Assembly: GCA_027494135.1 (NCBI GenBank)
Contig: JAOSJK010000012.1
Span: 67,001 to 131,000, forward strand
DNA length: 64,000 bases
Direction of reading: 5' to 3'
Source of the DNA: Acidimicrobiia bacterium
Lineage (GTDB): Bacteria > Actinomycetota > Acidimicrobiia > IMCC26256 > PALSA-610
The position numbers and the translations under genes were made by a program. Numbering within the stretch: the first letter of the stretch is position 1; every line of letters begins with the position of its first letter. A model generated the notes under the pieces. It worked only from the letters and a program-made list of their open reading frames with translations, was not told where the DNA came from and made no database searches. Below, piece after piece: positions 25,243-34,517 of the stretch.

Positions 25243-26886
25243 GCCCGCGCCTCGGGGACGTCGAGCCCCACTGCGATCCCCAGGCCCCGCATCCGTACCA
25301 GCGAGGGCCTGCGCGCCATCATCGACACCAGCGGATGCATGAAGAAGTAGGCGATGACGAGGTCGATCACGGTGGAGACCCCCAGGAAGAACGCGAAGCC
25401 CCTGACGGATCCGATCGCGAGCATGTACAGCACCCCCGCGCCCAGCAGCGAGACGAGGTCGGCGGCGAGGATCGTCCTGAATGCCCGCGTGAAACCGACG
25501 TCGACCGAGGATCGGATCGTCTTGCCCGTGCGCACCTCGTCCTTCAGGCGCTCGAAGTACACGACGTAGGAGTCGACGGTGACACCCACCGAGACGATCA
25601 GCCCCGTGACTCCCGCGAGGGTCATCGCCAAGCCGATCTGCGCGCTCAGGAACGAGACGAGCGTGAAGAAGAAGAGCCCCGTGAGTGCGAGACCGAGCCA
25701 GACGACCAGGCCGAGGATCCTGTAGTACAGGATCATGTAGAGCGCGACGAGGGCGAGACCGATGAGTCCTGCGACGATGCCGGCGCGCAGCTGATCCTTG
25801 CCCAGCGTCGGCGAGACGCTCTGCACGGTCTCCTGCTCCTTGTCGAACTGAACCGGGAGTGCGCCGTAGCGCAGCACCAGCGCGAGGTCCTTGGCCTCCC
25901 GCTCGCTGAAGCTCCCGGTGATCTGCACGTCGCTGCCGGTGATCCCGGGTTGGATGTTCGGAGCCGAGTAGACGGCACCGTCGAGGACGATGGCCACGAG
26001 CTGCTCCGCGTAGGGCACGGCGACCTTCTCGACGAAGTCGTTCCCCTTGAACTCGACCTCGACCAGCCACCCTCCCTGGGCACCGTCGTAGCGAGCCTTC
26101 GCTCCGCGCACCGACTTGCCCGTGAGCACTGCCGGTCCGAGCTCGTAGCACCCCGCGCGGTCGGCCGACTCGCCGGGTTTCGTGGGGAGGATGACCTGCT
26201 GGTTCGCAATATCCTCCTCGCGAGGAGTGATCAACTCGGAGCAGACAGGGGGCTCGACTGTCGTCGTGGTGGTGTCGCCCGGCGCGGCCGTCGTGGTCGC
26301 GCCTTCCACCGTCGTGGTCGTCTCGCCCGGCGCGGTCGTGGTGGTGTCACCCGGCGCGGCCGTCGTGGTCGCACCTTCCACCGTCGTGGTCGTCTCGCCC
26401 GACGCGGTCGTGGTGGTGTCACCCGGCGCGGCCGTCGTGGTCGCACCTTCCGCCGTCGTGGTCGTCTCGCCCGGCGCGCCGGACGTCGTGGATCCACCCT
26501 CCGCCGTCGTGGTCGATGCCTCCTCGATGACGCTCTCGTCGGCGACGAAGCCGAGCACCGGCCTGAACCTCAGCTCGGCGGTCCTCCCCCACCAGGGCGA
26601 GGGCCTCCTCGCGGTCCTTCGCTCCCGGGAGATCGATCACGATCGTGTCGCCCTGCCGGTTCACCTCCGGCTCGTTCACGCCGAGGGCGTTGACCCTGCT
26701 GCTGATTATCTCGACGGCCGTGTCGAGGGTCGAGAGATCGGAGCCGTCTACCGGGAAGAGCACGACGGAGATGCCACCCTGCAAGTCGAGGCCGAGCTCG
26801 GGACGGTTGTCGGAGAAGATGGTCGCCACGAAGGTGCCGACGACGAGGACCACGGTCGCCCAGAGCTTCCAATGACTGCGGCGCAT
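25239..26886 (-). CDS. secD: Protein translocase subunit SecD with Thr-rich repeat insert, one frameshift
   Basis: About 548 residues from ATG 26886, 4 bp after yajC. N-terminal helix WKLWATVVLVVGTFVATIF, then GLDLQGGISVVLFPVD and the P1 beta domain. C-terminal RND part: LGKDQLRAGIVAGLIGLALVALYMILYYR, then GVTVDSYVVYFERLKDEVRTG and FTRAFRTILAADLVSLLGAGVLY. Between P1 and the conserved NQQVILP segment lies a low-complexity stretch of about 85 residues built from TTTTVEGATTTAAPGD-type repeats (26256-26510). The frame breaks at CCCCC 26586-26590, between EEALALVGE and ELRFRPVLGF. Confidence 0.94.
26256..26510. repeat. Tandem repeat encoding Thr-rich insert in secD
   Basis: The DNA repeats with about a 72-bp period (24 codons: TTTTAxGETTTTVEGATTTAAPGD), about three copies with small changes. 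Within secD only. Confidence 0.85.
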
Positions 26887-26890
26887 CAGA

Positions 26891-27178
26891 TCAGTCCTCG
26901 TCCGCCCCGCCGCCGGAGCTCTCGGGCTCCGCGCCGATCCGCTGGGCGATCGCGCCCCGGGCCATCCGCAGGACCGTCGCGGGGGCCACCTCCACATCGG
27001 CCACCGCGTCGTCGAGCCGGACGACTCGACCGTAGATGCCACTCGTCGTGACTATCTCGTCACCCTCGCGCAGCGCCGACTGGAGCGCGCGCATCGCCAT
27101 CATGCGACGCCGCTGAGGGAGCACGACGAGCGCGTAGAACGCCACGACGAGGATTCCCAGGTAGATGAGTGCGGCCAC
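26891..27178 (-). CDS. yajC: Sec translocon accessory protein YajC
   Basis: 95 residues from GTG 27178, with GGAG five bases upstream. One N-terminal helix (IYLGILVVAFYALVVLPQ), the QRRR motif, then the small domain LREGDEIVTTSGIYGRVVRLDDAVADVEVAPATVLRMARGAI and an acidic tail. It forms the yajC-secD-secF operon. A TAGAGT box about 36 nt upstream is a plausible -10. Confidence 0.95.
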   Translation of the reverse strand: MAALIYLGILVVAFYALVVLPQRRRMMAMRALQSALREGDEIVTTSGIYGRVVRLDDAVADVEVAPATVLRMARGAIAQRIGAEPESSGGGADED

Positions 27179-27247
27179 GCTGTCTCCACTGGTTCGAGAA
27201 CCCGGAGACTCTACCGCTTCGCCCGGCGCGTCCCGCGACCCGCAGGC

Positions 27248-27976
27248 TCAGGCCTCTGTGCGGAACTCCCTCGTCCTGTCGGCTGCGAGGGCCTCCTCCA
27301 GGCGTGCCAGACGTGCGCCCCTGTTCACCACGACCTGGCCGGCGTAGGCGTTCCGCGGCAGGGCCGCCCACCGGCCGGCCTCCTCCACGGCGGCCTGCAG
27401 GCACTCCTCGGCGGGGACGACGCTGTCGAGGAAGCCGGCCTCGGCGGCTCCGCGCGGGTCGTACATCCGGGCGCCGACCGTCGCCGCCTGCCGGTGCCCG
27501 GTGCAGAGGCGCTCCTCTGCGAGCTCGACCGCCCAGCGCGGCAGGACCATCCCCTTCGCGGTCTCGATCAGGCCGATCTTGTAGGCGCCGTCGGCGCCGA
27601 TCCGCGCGTCGGCGGCCAGGAGGAGCAGAGCGCCCGCAGCCACGGCGTGACCTGTGCAGGCCACGATCACCGGTACCGGCGAGGCGTAGATCCTCGCGAA
27701 GAGGCTCCCCCCGGCGCTGACGAGCCGCCCCGCGGCCTCCGGGCTCGACATCATCACCCCGAGGTCGAAGCCGCCCGAGAGGAAGCCCGGGGTTCCGGTA
27801 ACGACGAGGGCGCCGACGTCGTCACCCGCTCCCTCTGCGCGGGAGAGGCAGTCGTCGAGGAGGCCGACGACTTCGGGCGAGATGACGTTCGCCTTCCCGT
27901 TGGAGATGCGCGCTGTCGCTATCCGCTCCCGCACCTCGTAGGTGACCACACTGCTCGATTCCGCTTCGCCGTTCAT
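27248..27976 (-). CDS. Crotonase / enoyl-CoA hydratase family protein
   Basis: 242 residues, GGAGG upstream of ATG 27976. Crotonase fold: ISNGKANVISPEVVGLLDDCL, GTPGFLSGGFDLGVM (oxyanion loop), ACTGHAVAAGALLLLAADARIGADGAYKIGLIETAKGMVLPRW (second oxyanion segment and the Glu-bearing helix). Acts on an acyl-CoA, most likely hydration of an enoyl-CoA, but substrate and even reaction class cannot be fixed from sequence. It stands alone between ruvB and yajC; its position is not part of the conserved ruvCAB-secDF order. Confidence 0.82.
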   Translation of the reverse strand: MNGEAESSSVVTYEVRERIATARISNGKANVISPEVVGLLDDCLSRAEGAGDDVGALVVTGTPGFLSGGFDLGVMMSSPEAAGRLVSAGGSLFARIYASPVPVIVACTGHAVAAGALLLLAADARIGADGAYKIGLIETAKGMVLPRWAVELAEERLCTGHRQAATVGARMYDPRGAAEAGFLDSVVPAEECLQAAVEEAGRWAALPRNAYAGQVVVNRGARLARLEEALAADRTREFRTEA

Positions 27977-28007
27977 GACCGGGCCTCCGGTGCGGGTAGC
28001 GGCGCGC

Positions 28008-29087
28008 TCAGTCGCCGTCGGGCTCGAAGAGGCCCGGAGTCTCCCCGCCCGGGCCCGGCGCGCTCAAGCCGAGGTGCGCGTAGGCGCCCGCAGTCGCGAT
28101 CCGGCCGCGCGGCGTCCGCTGGATCAGGCCGCACTGGAGCAGGAACGGCTCGTACACGTCTTCCACGGTGTCGGGCTGCTCCCCACCGCCACGGCGAGCG
28201 TGGAGAGCCCCACGGGCTGGCCGGCGAAGGTCCGGCAGAGCGCACCCAGGACGGCCCTGTCGACCTTGTCGAGCCCCAGCTCGTCGACCTCGAAGAGCGT
28301 CAGCGCGGTCCGGGCGGTCTCGGGCGTGACCCGGCCGTCGCCCTCACCTCCGCGTAGTCGCGCACGCGCTTGAGGGAGCCGGTTCGCTATGCGGCGTGCC
28401 CCTGGAGCGCCCCGCGATCTCCGCGGCGCTGCTCTCCTCCAAGGGCACTCCGAGGATCTCCGCCGAGCGCTTCAGTATCGCCGCGAGGTCTCCGGCGTCG
28501 TAGTAGTCGAGGCGGGCGACGAAGCCGAACCGGTCTCGCAGAGGACCCGTGATCAGCCCCGTCCGCGTGGTGGCGCCGACGAGCGTGAAGCGCGGCAGGT
28601 CGAGGCGGATCGAGCGGGCCGTCGGCCCCTTCCCGATCACGATGTCGAGCTGGAAGTCCTCCATCGCGGGGTAGAGCACCTCCTCGACCGCCCTGGGGAG
28701 CCGGTGGACCTCGTCGACGAAGAGGATGTCGCCGTCGTCGAGGTTGGTGAGGATCGCGGCCAGGTCGCCGGCGCGCTCGAGCGCCGGGCCCGAGGTCGGC
28801 TGCAGGCGGCTCCCCATCTCGGAGGCGACGATCCCCGCGAGGGAGGTCTTGCCGAGCCCGGGCGGGCCGGCAAAGAGAATGTGATCGACCGCCTGGCCGC
28901 GCCGGCGGGCGGCTCCGAGCATGATCTCGAGGTGCTCCTTCAGTGCCGGCTGGCCGACGAACTCCTCTAGCTGTCTCGGGCGGAGCGTCGTCTCCTCGGC
29001 CGCCTCGACCGGGTCGGCGGCGGCCCGGAGCAGGTGGTCGCGCAGGGCCTCGCTCCCGGCGGCCGGGTCGCGGCCGGGCTCGCTCAC
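28008..29087 (-). CDS. ruvB: Holliday junction branch migration helicase RuvB, several frameshifts
   Basis: About 359 residues. GTG 29087 overlaps the ruvA stop as GTGA. AAA+ motor: [26 protein letters not shown], Walker [14 protein letters not shown], Walker [18 protein letters not shown], sensor [19 protein letters not shown]. The winged-helix end reads, in other frames, [44 protein letters not shown] and [29 protein letters not shown], ending LFEPDGD at 28008. At least three shifts, near 28395, 28350 and 28183 (CCCC). Confidence 0.94.
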
Positions 29088-29668
29088 CGCGCCACGGCCA
29101 GGAGACGCAGTGCATCGCGCAGGAGCGCCTCGACGGGCGCCTCCTCGGTGATCCGGGCGAGCGCGTCACGCACCTCTTCGGGCCCGTAGCCGAGTCCGGT
29201 CAGCGCCTCGCGGACCTCGGCCCTCGCCGAGGTGACCCTCGAGGTCCCGCCCAGATCGACCTCCGGCAGCGAGAGACGGGCCTTGAGATCGACCAGTAGC
29301 CGCTGCGCGGTGCGCTTGCCGACCCCGGGGACGAGGGTGAGCGCGTCGAGGTCATCCTCTGCCAGCGCGCGACGCAGCGCCCCGGGCGAGTGGACGCTCA
29401 ACACCGAGAGTGCGAGCTTCGGGCCTACACCGTTCGCCCCGATCAGCGACTCGAAGGTCTCACGTTCGTCGCGGGTTGGGAACCCGTAGAGGACCATGGC
29501 GTCCTCGCGCACGTGGAGGTGCGTGAAGAGGAACGCCGGGGCTCCGGGCTCGAGCGTGGCGAGCGCGCCGATGGGGACGTGCGCCCTGTAGCCGACGCCT
29601 CCGACCTCCACCAGCACCTCACCCGAGACGCTCCGCTCCAGGACGACGCCGCGCAGCGAGCCGATCAC
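29084..29668 (-). CDS. ruvA: Holliday junction DNA helicase subunit RuvA
   Basis: 194 residues. GTG 29668 overlaps the ruvC stop (GTGA) with GGGAGG upstream. Binds four-way junctions and loads RuvB. OB-fold domain ([31 protein letters not shown]), helix-hairpin-helix pair ([46 protein letters not shown]), flexible linker and domain III ([18 protein letters not shown]). Confidence 0.96.
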   Translation of the reverse strand: MIGSLRGVVLERSVSGEVLVEVGGVGYRAHVPIGALATLEPGAPAFLFTHLHVREDAMVLYGFPTRDERETFESLIGANGVGPKLALSVLSVHSPGALRRALAEDDLDALTLVPGVGKRTAQRLLVDLKARLSLPEVDLGGTSRVTSARAEVREALTGLGYGPEEVRDALARITEEAPVEALLRDALRLLAVAR

Positions 29669-30353
29669 CTTGCCCTCCCTCCTGCGGCCGAGTCGCGAGC
29701 GAGTGCCGCCTCGATCCTCGCGGAGAGCCCCGGCGGGGCCGTGCCCACCTCGGGCGCACGCGTGCCACGAGCGCCGGCCCCCGCTGCCACCGCGCGGTCG
29801 AGACGGGCCTTCCACGCGTGACAGAGCGCGAGAGCGAGCGCATCGGCGGCGTCGGCGGGCTTCGGCACCGACTCGAGGCCGAGGAGCCGAGCGACCATCT
29901 CCTGCACCTCCCGCTTTCCAGCACCGCCGTCGCCCGCCACCGCGAGCTTCACCTCGTTGGGGCTGTACTGCACGACCGGGACCCCTGGCGTGCCGCGACG
30001 ACCAGCGCGAGTCCGCTCGCCTGGCCCACCGAGATCGCCGTGCGCGCATTCGTCTGGAAGAGCACGCGCTCCACCACCACCGCGATCGGGTCGAGATCGG
30101 CGACGAGGTCGGCGAGGGCATCCTGGAGGGCTGCGAGCCTTGTCGCGAGCGGCAGGGTCCGCTCGGTGCGGATGGCGCCCGATGCGACTGCCTCGAAGGA
30201 GTCGCCCGCTCGCCGGACGGCACCGAACCCGCAGGCGGAGAGCCCGGGGTCTATGCCGAGGACAGTCTCGTCGAGCACGGCCTCGTCGGGCACGGTCTCA
30301 TGTGGGGAGGCGGCACCCGGGGGCGTGTCGCGTGTCGCGGGCGAGTCGAACAC
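29665..30353 (-). CDS. ruvC: Holliday junction resolvase RuvC, one frameshift
   Basis: About 229 residues. Core: [16 protein letters not shown] (first Asp), [31 protein letters not shown] (Glu), [31 protein letters not shown] and [17 protein letters not shown] (last Asp pair). The frame breaks at the ACCCCT site 29981-29986. An N-terminal extension of about 30 residues precedes the usual start; GTG 30353 is supported by a -10 box 7 nt upstream, while internal GTG codons nearer [12 protein letters not shown] are alternatives. Leads ruvC-ruvA-ruvB. Confidence 0.93.
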
Positions 30354-30360
30354 GGGTTCG

Positions 30361-30366
30361 ATCCTA
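30361..30366 (-). promoter_or_regulatory. Leaderless -10 box of ruvC (TAGGAT)
   Basis: TAGGAT on the minus strand, CGAACCC, then GTG 30353. It supports the long ruvC N-terminus. No LexA-type SOS box is evident beside it. Confidence 0.5.
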
Positions 30367-30433
30367 AGCGCGCCGGGGCGCGCACGCGGGGATGCTCGCG
30401 GTGCTGTGGAGACATGCTCAGCGTCGCCCGGCG

Positions 30434-31090
30434 TCAGTCGCTCTTCCTGAGCAGGCGCCAGAGCACCAGGAGCACGACCACGGCCGCTGCAGCGGGCAGA
30501 ACCCTGCGCAGGAGCGGCTGACCGGCAGTCGCGAGCAGGTCGACCGGCTCGGGCTCCGGAGCATCGATGCGCCGGACGACCGGCTCTGCCACCGGCTCCG
30601 GCTCCGACTCCGACTCGGGGGCCTGCACAGCGGAGCCACCCGCATGCCCGCCGAGGACGTCGCTCTCGAGGTTCTCGACGAACTGCCCGAGCAGCTTCGC
30701 CGACACGTCCTCGAGCATGCCGCGCCCCAGCGCCGCGACCTTCCCGGTCACGTGCAGCTCGGTGGCCACGTCGACCGCGGTGCCCGAGCCCTCTTCACGC
30801 ATGGAGACGACGATCGTGGCCTTCGCGTCGCCCGCGCCGCGGGTGTCGCGTCCCTTGGCATCGATGACGATGCGCCTGTTCGGCTCGTCGATCTCGGCGA
30901 GTCGCGCCGAGCCCTTGTACTGGGAGGTGATGGGGCCGACCTTGACCTTGACCACGCCCCTGTACTCGTCGCCCTCGGCCTCTTGGAGCTGCGCCCCTGG
31001 GAGGCACGGGGCGATCCGCTCGACGTCGAGGAGCACCTTCCACGTGTCGTCGATCGCCGTGCTCACGCTGAACGTGTCTTTGATCTCCAT
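30434..31090 (-). CDS. coxG: CoxG-like SRPBCC protein with C-terminal membrane anchor
   Basis: 218 residues, GGAGG before ATG 31090. SRPBCC/CoxG domain: DTFSVSTAIDDTWKVLLDVERIAPCLPGAQL, YRGVVKVKVGPITSQYKGSARL, ELHVTGKVAALGRGMLEDVSAKLLGQFVENL. A Glu/Pro-rich linker then leads to one C-terminal helix (RRVLPAAAAVVVLLVLWRLL). CoxG proteins help mature or anchor carbon-monoxide-dehydrogenase-type molybdenum hydroxylases at the membrane. Last gene of a coxS-coxM-mocA-coxG run. Confidence 0.88.
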   Translation of the reverse strand: MEIKDTFSVSTAIDDTWKVLLDVERIAPCLPGAQLQEAEGDEYRGVVKVKVGPITSQYKGSARLAEIDEPNRRIVIDAKGRDTRGAGDAKATIVVSMREEGSGTAVDVATELHVTGKVAALGRGMLEDVSAKLLGQFVENLESDVLGGHAGGSAVQAPESESEPEPVAEPVVRRIDAPEPEPVDLLATAGQPLLRRVLPAAAAVVVLLVLWRLLRKSD

Positions 31091-31728
31091 CGTGCCTCCA
31101 GGGCGACCAGGTCTTCGGGGGTGTCCACGTCGTCGGGCTCACCGGTGCCGTCGCACGGCACCTCGGTCACGGGGTGCGACCGCATCAGCGCCCGTGCTCC
31201 TTCGTCGCCGGCGAGCGAGCGGGCCTCTCCCCAGTGCTCGCGCGCCACCAGCACCGGGTGCCCACGGTGGCCATCGTAGGTGGCGACTGCCAGGCGCTCA
31301 CCCCGACTGTACGCCCCGCCGAGGCGGACGTAGGCCTCGGGCCCGACCAGCGGCTCGTCGGCGAGGCCGATCAGGACCGCGCCGATCTCGCCCCGATCCT
31401 CGAGCCGGCCTAGGGCGGCGGCGGCACTCGACGCGATCCCCGTCTCCCACTCGTCGTTCCGGACGATCTCGACCCCGTCGGGTGCTACCGCTGCAACATC
31501 GTCGCCCGCGCTGCCCACGACCAGCAGGACCGGCCCCTGGCCCGACGCGACAGCGGCCTCGAGCGCGTAGGACACGAGGGCCCGACCGGCGAACGACGCG
31601 AGCGCCTTGGGGCGATCCCCGCCGAGCCGCGATCCCCCGCCTGCGGCCAGGACCGCCACCGCCACGCCGGCATCGGCGCTGAGCCGCCGCCCCGGGGGCT
31701 CCGTGGACGGTGGGCCCGCGGGGCTCAC
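31063..31728 (-). CDS. mocA: MocA-like molybdopterin cytidylyltransferase
   Basis: 221 residues from GTG 31728 (GTGA overlap with coxM); its 3' end overlaps the coxG start by 28 bp. NTP-transferase fold with AVLAAGGGSRLGGDRPKALASFAGRALV, ADEPLVGPEAYVRL and GHRGHPVLVAREHW. The family adds CMP to molybdopterin to give the MCD cofactor used by CO-dehydrogenase-type enzymes, which fits its neighbours. A GMP-transferring MobA or other nucleotidyltransferase is less likely given context. Confidence 0.85.
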   Translation of the reverse strand: MSPAGPPSTEPPGRRLSADAGVAVAVLAAGGGSRLGGDRPKALASFAGRALVSYALEAAVASGQGPVLLVVGSAGDDVAAVAPDGVEIVRNDEWETGIASSAAAALGRLEDRGEIGAVLIGLADEPLVGPEAYVRLGGAYSRGERLAVATYDGHRGHPVLVAREHWGEARSLAGDEGARALMRSHPVTEVPCDGTGEPDDVDTPEDLVALEARWRSKTRSA

Positions 31729-32550
31729 CCCGAAGCGTCCTCGAGAGCGCGGCGCACCAGGACGCGCGCCAGGTGCTCCCGGAACTCGACCGACGCATTC
31801 GCATCTGCGGGTGGGCTCGCCCCCTCGGCCGCGAGCAGCGCGGCCTCGGCGATCGGCACCCCCGCCGCCAGAGCCTCCTCGACCGCCGTGGCACGCACCG
31901 GGGTAGCGCCCATGTTGACGAGCGCGACCCGGGCGGTTCCGTCGACCCGGGCAGTCACGGCACCGACGATCGCGTAGTCCCTGCGCGCGCCGGTTGAACT
32001 TCCGGAACGAGTACCCCGAGGAGCCGGACTTGGGGACGCGCACCTCGGTGAGCATCTCCTCGGGAGCGAGCGTCGTCTCCAGGAACCCTTCGAAGAGGTC
32101 GGCGGCGGCGATGGTGCGCTCGCCCCCCGGACCTCTCGCGACGAAGACTGCTCCGAGTGCCAGGAGAGCGGCCGGCAGATCGGCCGCCGGGTCGCCGTGG
32201 GCCGCCGAGCCCCCAGCGTGCCCCGGTGGCGGACCTGCGGATCGCCGATCTGCGCGGCGACGGCCTGCAGCACCGCGCACTCCTGCGCGAGCGTCTCGCT
32301 GACCTCGAGGTCGCGGTGGCGCGTCAACGCCCCGATGGCCACGTGGTCGCCACCGTCGCGCACATAGGAGAGCTCACGGAGACGACCGACGTCGATCACG
32401 ACGGTCGGGGGTCGCGAGCCTCAGCTTCATCAGTGGCAGCAGCGACATCCCGCCGGCCAGCAGCTTCGCCTCGTCGCCGTGCTCGGCCACGAGCGCGACC
32501 GCCGCGTCGACCGACTCGGCGCGCACGTACTCGAACTCGGCCGGGATCAT
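31725..32550 (-). CDS. coxM: Molybdenum hydroxylase FAD-binding (medium) subunit, CoxM-like, at least three frameshifts
   Basis: About 275 residues when repaired. ATG 32550 begins MIPAEFEYVRAESVDAAVAL, then EAKLLAGGMSLLPLMKLRLATP (FAD loop AGGxS) and VVIDVGRLREL. Later pieces are [48 protein letters not shown] (second FAD loop), FLETTLAPEEMLTEVRVP and YAIVGAVTARVDG. Breaks lie at GGGGG 32407-32411, CCCCC 32210-32214 and near 31990. It passes electrons from the molybdenum subunit via the 2Fe-2S subunit to an acceptor. No large subunit is present on either side. Confidence 0.88.
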
Positions 32551-32566
32551 CGCGACGCCCTGTCTC

Positions 32567-33031
32567 TCACGCCGAGGTGCCCGGCGCGGCGGCGAGCACC
32601 GACTGCACGATGTTGTGGTAGCCGGTGCAGCGGCAGAGGTTGCCCTCCAGGCCGATCCGGACCTCCGACTCGTCGGGGTCGGGGTTCTCGCGCAGCAGCG
32701 AGACGGTCGCCATCACCATCCCGGCGGTGCAGAAGCCGCACTGGAGCCCGTGCTGCTCGTGGAACGCCTGCTGCACGGGGTGGAAGCCATCCGGACCCGC
32801 GAGTCCCTCGATCGTCGTCACGTCGGCCCCGTCTGCCTGAGCGGCGAGCATCGTGCACGACTTGACCGACTCCCCGCCGACCAGGACGGTGCAGGCGCCG
32901 CACGACGTCGTATCGCAGCCGATCTTGGTGCCGGTGAGCCCACAGGCCTCGCGCAGGTACTGGACCAACAACGTGCGCGGCTCCACATCGTGCGCGACGC
33001 GCACCCCGTTCACGGTCATCGCTACCAGCAC
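32567..33031 (-). CDS. coxS: Molybdenum hydroxylase 2Fe-2S (small) subunit, CoxS-like
   Basis: 154 residues from GTG 33031, five bases after AGGGAG; ATG 33019 ([23 protein letters not shown]) is an internal alternative. First cluster: [14 protein letters not shown] plus Cys in KSCTM. Second cluster: [12 protein letters not shown] and [10 protein letters not shown]. Typical of the xanthine oxidase/CO dehydrogenase family. coxM follows 16 bp downstream. Confidence 0.92.
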   Translation of the reverse strand: MLVAMTVNGVRVAHDVEPRTLLVQYLREACGLTGTKIGCDTTSCGACTVLVGGESVKSCTMLAAQADGADVTTIEGLAGPDGFHPVQQAFHEQHGLQCGFCTAGMVMATVSLLRENPDPDESEVRIGLEGNLCRCTGYHNIVQSVLAAAPGTSA

Positions 33032-33063
33032 GCCCGCTCCCTTGTTCGCAGCATCCGCATCAC
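33022..33063 (-). CDS. Possible 13-codon leader ORF overlapping the coxS start
   Basis: GTG 33063 follows GAAGGAG at good distance and encodes [13 protein letters not shown] before TAG at 33022, which overlaps the coxS start region in another frame. It may couple translation to coxS or may be chance. Alternatively a start at 33094 extends coxS by about 20 residues. Confidence 0.2.
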   Translation of the reverse strand: MMRMLRTRERACW

Positions 33064-33174
33064 TGCGCGACTCCTTCTCCGGGACGAGTCTCACTACTTG
33101 GGCGCCCGCACGCTACCCGCGGCCGGTCGGACCACGTGCCGTCCCGGCACACCGCTTCGTCAGACCCGCCCCGC

Positions 33175-33927
33175 TCACGCGGTGATCGCCTCGAGCACGT
33201 TCTCGGGGATGTCGAAGTTGGCGTAGACCGCCTCGACGTCGTCGTGGTCCTCGAGGGCGTCGACGAGGCGGAGGACCGACTTGGCGGCGCCCTCGTCGTC
33301 GAGGGCGACCGCGGTCGTGGAGATCATCGTGAGATCGCTGCTGTCCACAACGATCCCGGCCGCCTCGACGGCTGTGCGGACGGCGTGCAGCTCCGCGGGC
33401 GGCGTCGTCACCTGCCACGAGTCGCCGAGGTCGGCGAGGTCCTCGGCACCGGCGTCGGCCGCGGCGAGCATCAGGTCGTCCTCGTCGGCAGCCGCCCGGT
33501 CGACGATCACGACGCCCTTGCGCTCGAACTGCCACGCCACCGCGCCCGGCTCGGCGAACGACCCGCCGTTGCGCGAGAAGATGTTCTTGATCTCCGCACC
33601 TGTGCGGTTGCGGTTGTCGGTCAGGCACTGGACGATCACGGCGACTCCGTGGGCCGCGTAGCCCTCGTAGGAGATCGACTCGTAGGTGACGCCCTCCTCC
33701 TCACCCGTCCCCCGCCTGACGGCCCTCTGGATGGTGTCCATCGGCACGGAGTTGTCGCGCGCCTTCTGGATCATCGTCCGCAGCGTCGCGTTCGACTCCG
33801 GGTCACCACCCCCCGAGCGTGCGGCCACCTCGATCTGGCGGATCAGCACCGCGAAGAGCTTGCCGCGTGCCTTGTCGGCAGCGCCCTTCTTGTGCTTGAT
33901 GGAGTGCCACTTGGAATGACCTGACAT
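33175..33927 (-). CDS. yebC: YebC/PmpR family protein (TACO1-like)
   Basis: 250 residues. Starts MSGHSKWHSIKHKKGAADKARGK, the invariant YebC N-terminus. Continues with TLRTMIQKARDNSVPMDTIQRAVRRGTG, YEGYAAHGVAVIVQCLTDNRNRT, FSRNGGSFAEPGAVAWQFERKG. Long described as a DNA-binding regulator; recent work on the family assigns a role in relieving ribosome stalling at proline stretches. Its ATG shares one base with the pdxT stop (TGATG). Same order as Rv2606c-Rv2604c-Rv2603c. Confidence 0.95.
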   Translation of the reverse strand: MSGHSKWHSIKHKKGAADKARGKLFAVLIRQIEVAARSGGGDPESNATLRTMIQKARDNSVPMDTIQRAVRRGTGEEEGVTYESISYEGYAAHGVAVIVQCLTDNRNRTGAEIKNIFSRNGGSFAEPGAVAWQFERKGVVIVDRAAADEDDLMLAAADAGAEDLADLGDSWQVTTPPAELHAVRTAVEAAGIVVDSSDLTMISTTAVALDDEGAAKSVLRLVDALEDHDDVEAVYANFDIPENVLEAITA

Positions 33928-34499
33928 CAGCTCACCTCGTTGAGGAACCACTGGTGCAGGCGCATGTCGCCCGCCAGCTCCGGATGGAACGTCGCGACCA
34001 CGAGCGCACCCTGCCGCGCGAGCACGGGATCGCCGGCGTGCTCGGCCAGCACCTCGACCGCCGGGCCCGTGCGCTCGATCACCGGGGCGCGGATGAACAC
34101 ACCGGGGAACGGACCCCCGTGCAACCCCCGGACGTCGAGGGGAACCTCGAAGGACTCGCGCTGGCGCCCGTAGCCGTTGCGACGCACCGCGCAGTCGATG
34201 ACGGCCAGCGGATCCTGGTCGGGCCGGCCGTCGCGCACCTCGGTCGCGAGCAGGATCAACCCGGCGCAGGTCGCGAGGGCCGGCAGACCTTCGGCCAGGA
34301 CTCCCGACAGGGGCCCCCTCAGACCCGAGGTTCCCAGGAGTCGCTCGATCGTCGTCGACTCGCCCCCGGGAAGCACGATTGCGTCGATGCCCGCCAGGTG
34401 CTGGGGTAGACGCACCTCCACCACCTCGGCGCCGAGCGCGTCGAGCACCTCCCGGTGCTCTCGGAAGGCACCCTGGAGCGCGAGGATTCCGGCCTTCAC
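33927..34499 (-). CDS. pdxT: Pyridoxal 5'-phosphate synthase glutaminase subunit PdxT
   Basis: 190 residues from GTG 34499, preceded by GGGGAGG. Class I-like glutaminase: GILALQGAFREHREVLDALGAEVVEVR, LPGGESTTIERLL, nucleophile Cys in ALATCAGLILLA, RNGYGRQRESFEVPL, FIRAPVIERTG and catalytic His/Glu in VATFHPELAGD. Supplies ammonia to PdxS for de novo vitamin B6 synthesis. Confidence 0.95.
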   Translation of the reverse strand: MKAGILALQGAFREHREVLDALGAEVVEVRLPQHLAGIDAIVLPGGESTTIERLLGTSGLRGPLSGVLAEGLPALATCAGLILLATEVRDGRPDQDPLAVIDCAVRRNGYGRQRESFEVPLDVRGLHGGPFPGVFIRAPVIERTGPAVEVLAEHAGDPVLARQGALVVATFHPELAGDMRLHQWFLNEVS

Positions 34500-34517
34500 G
34501 CGAGGCCTCCCCGGCTC

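Noticed and set aside
4110-29000. Treating split genes such as alaS, secD and ruvB as pseudogenes
   Set aside because: They are essential, all parts are present and in order, and breaks sit at homopolymers; sequencing indels explain them better.
29665-30353. LexA/SOS box upstream of ruvC
   Set aside because: No GAAC-N4-GTTC type palindrome in the upstream 60 bases.
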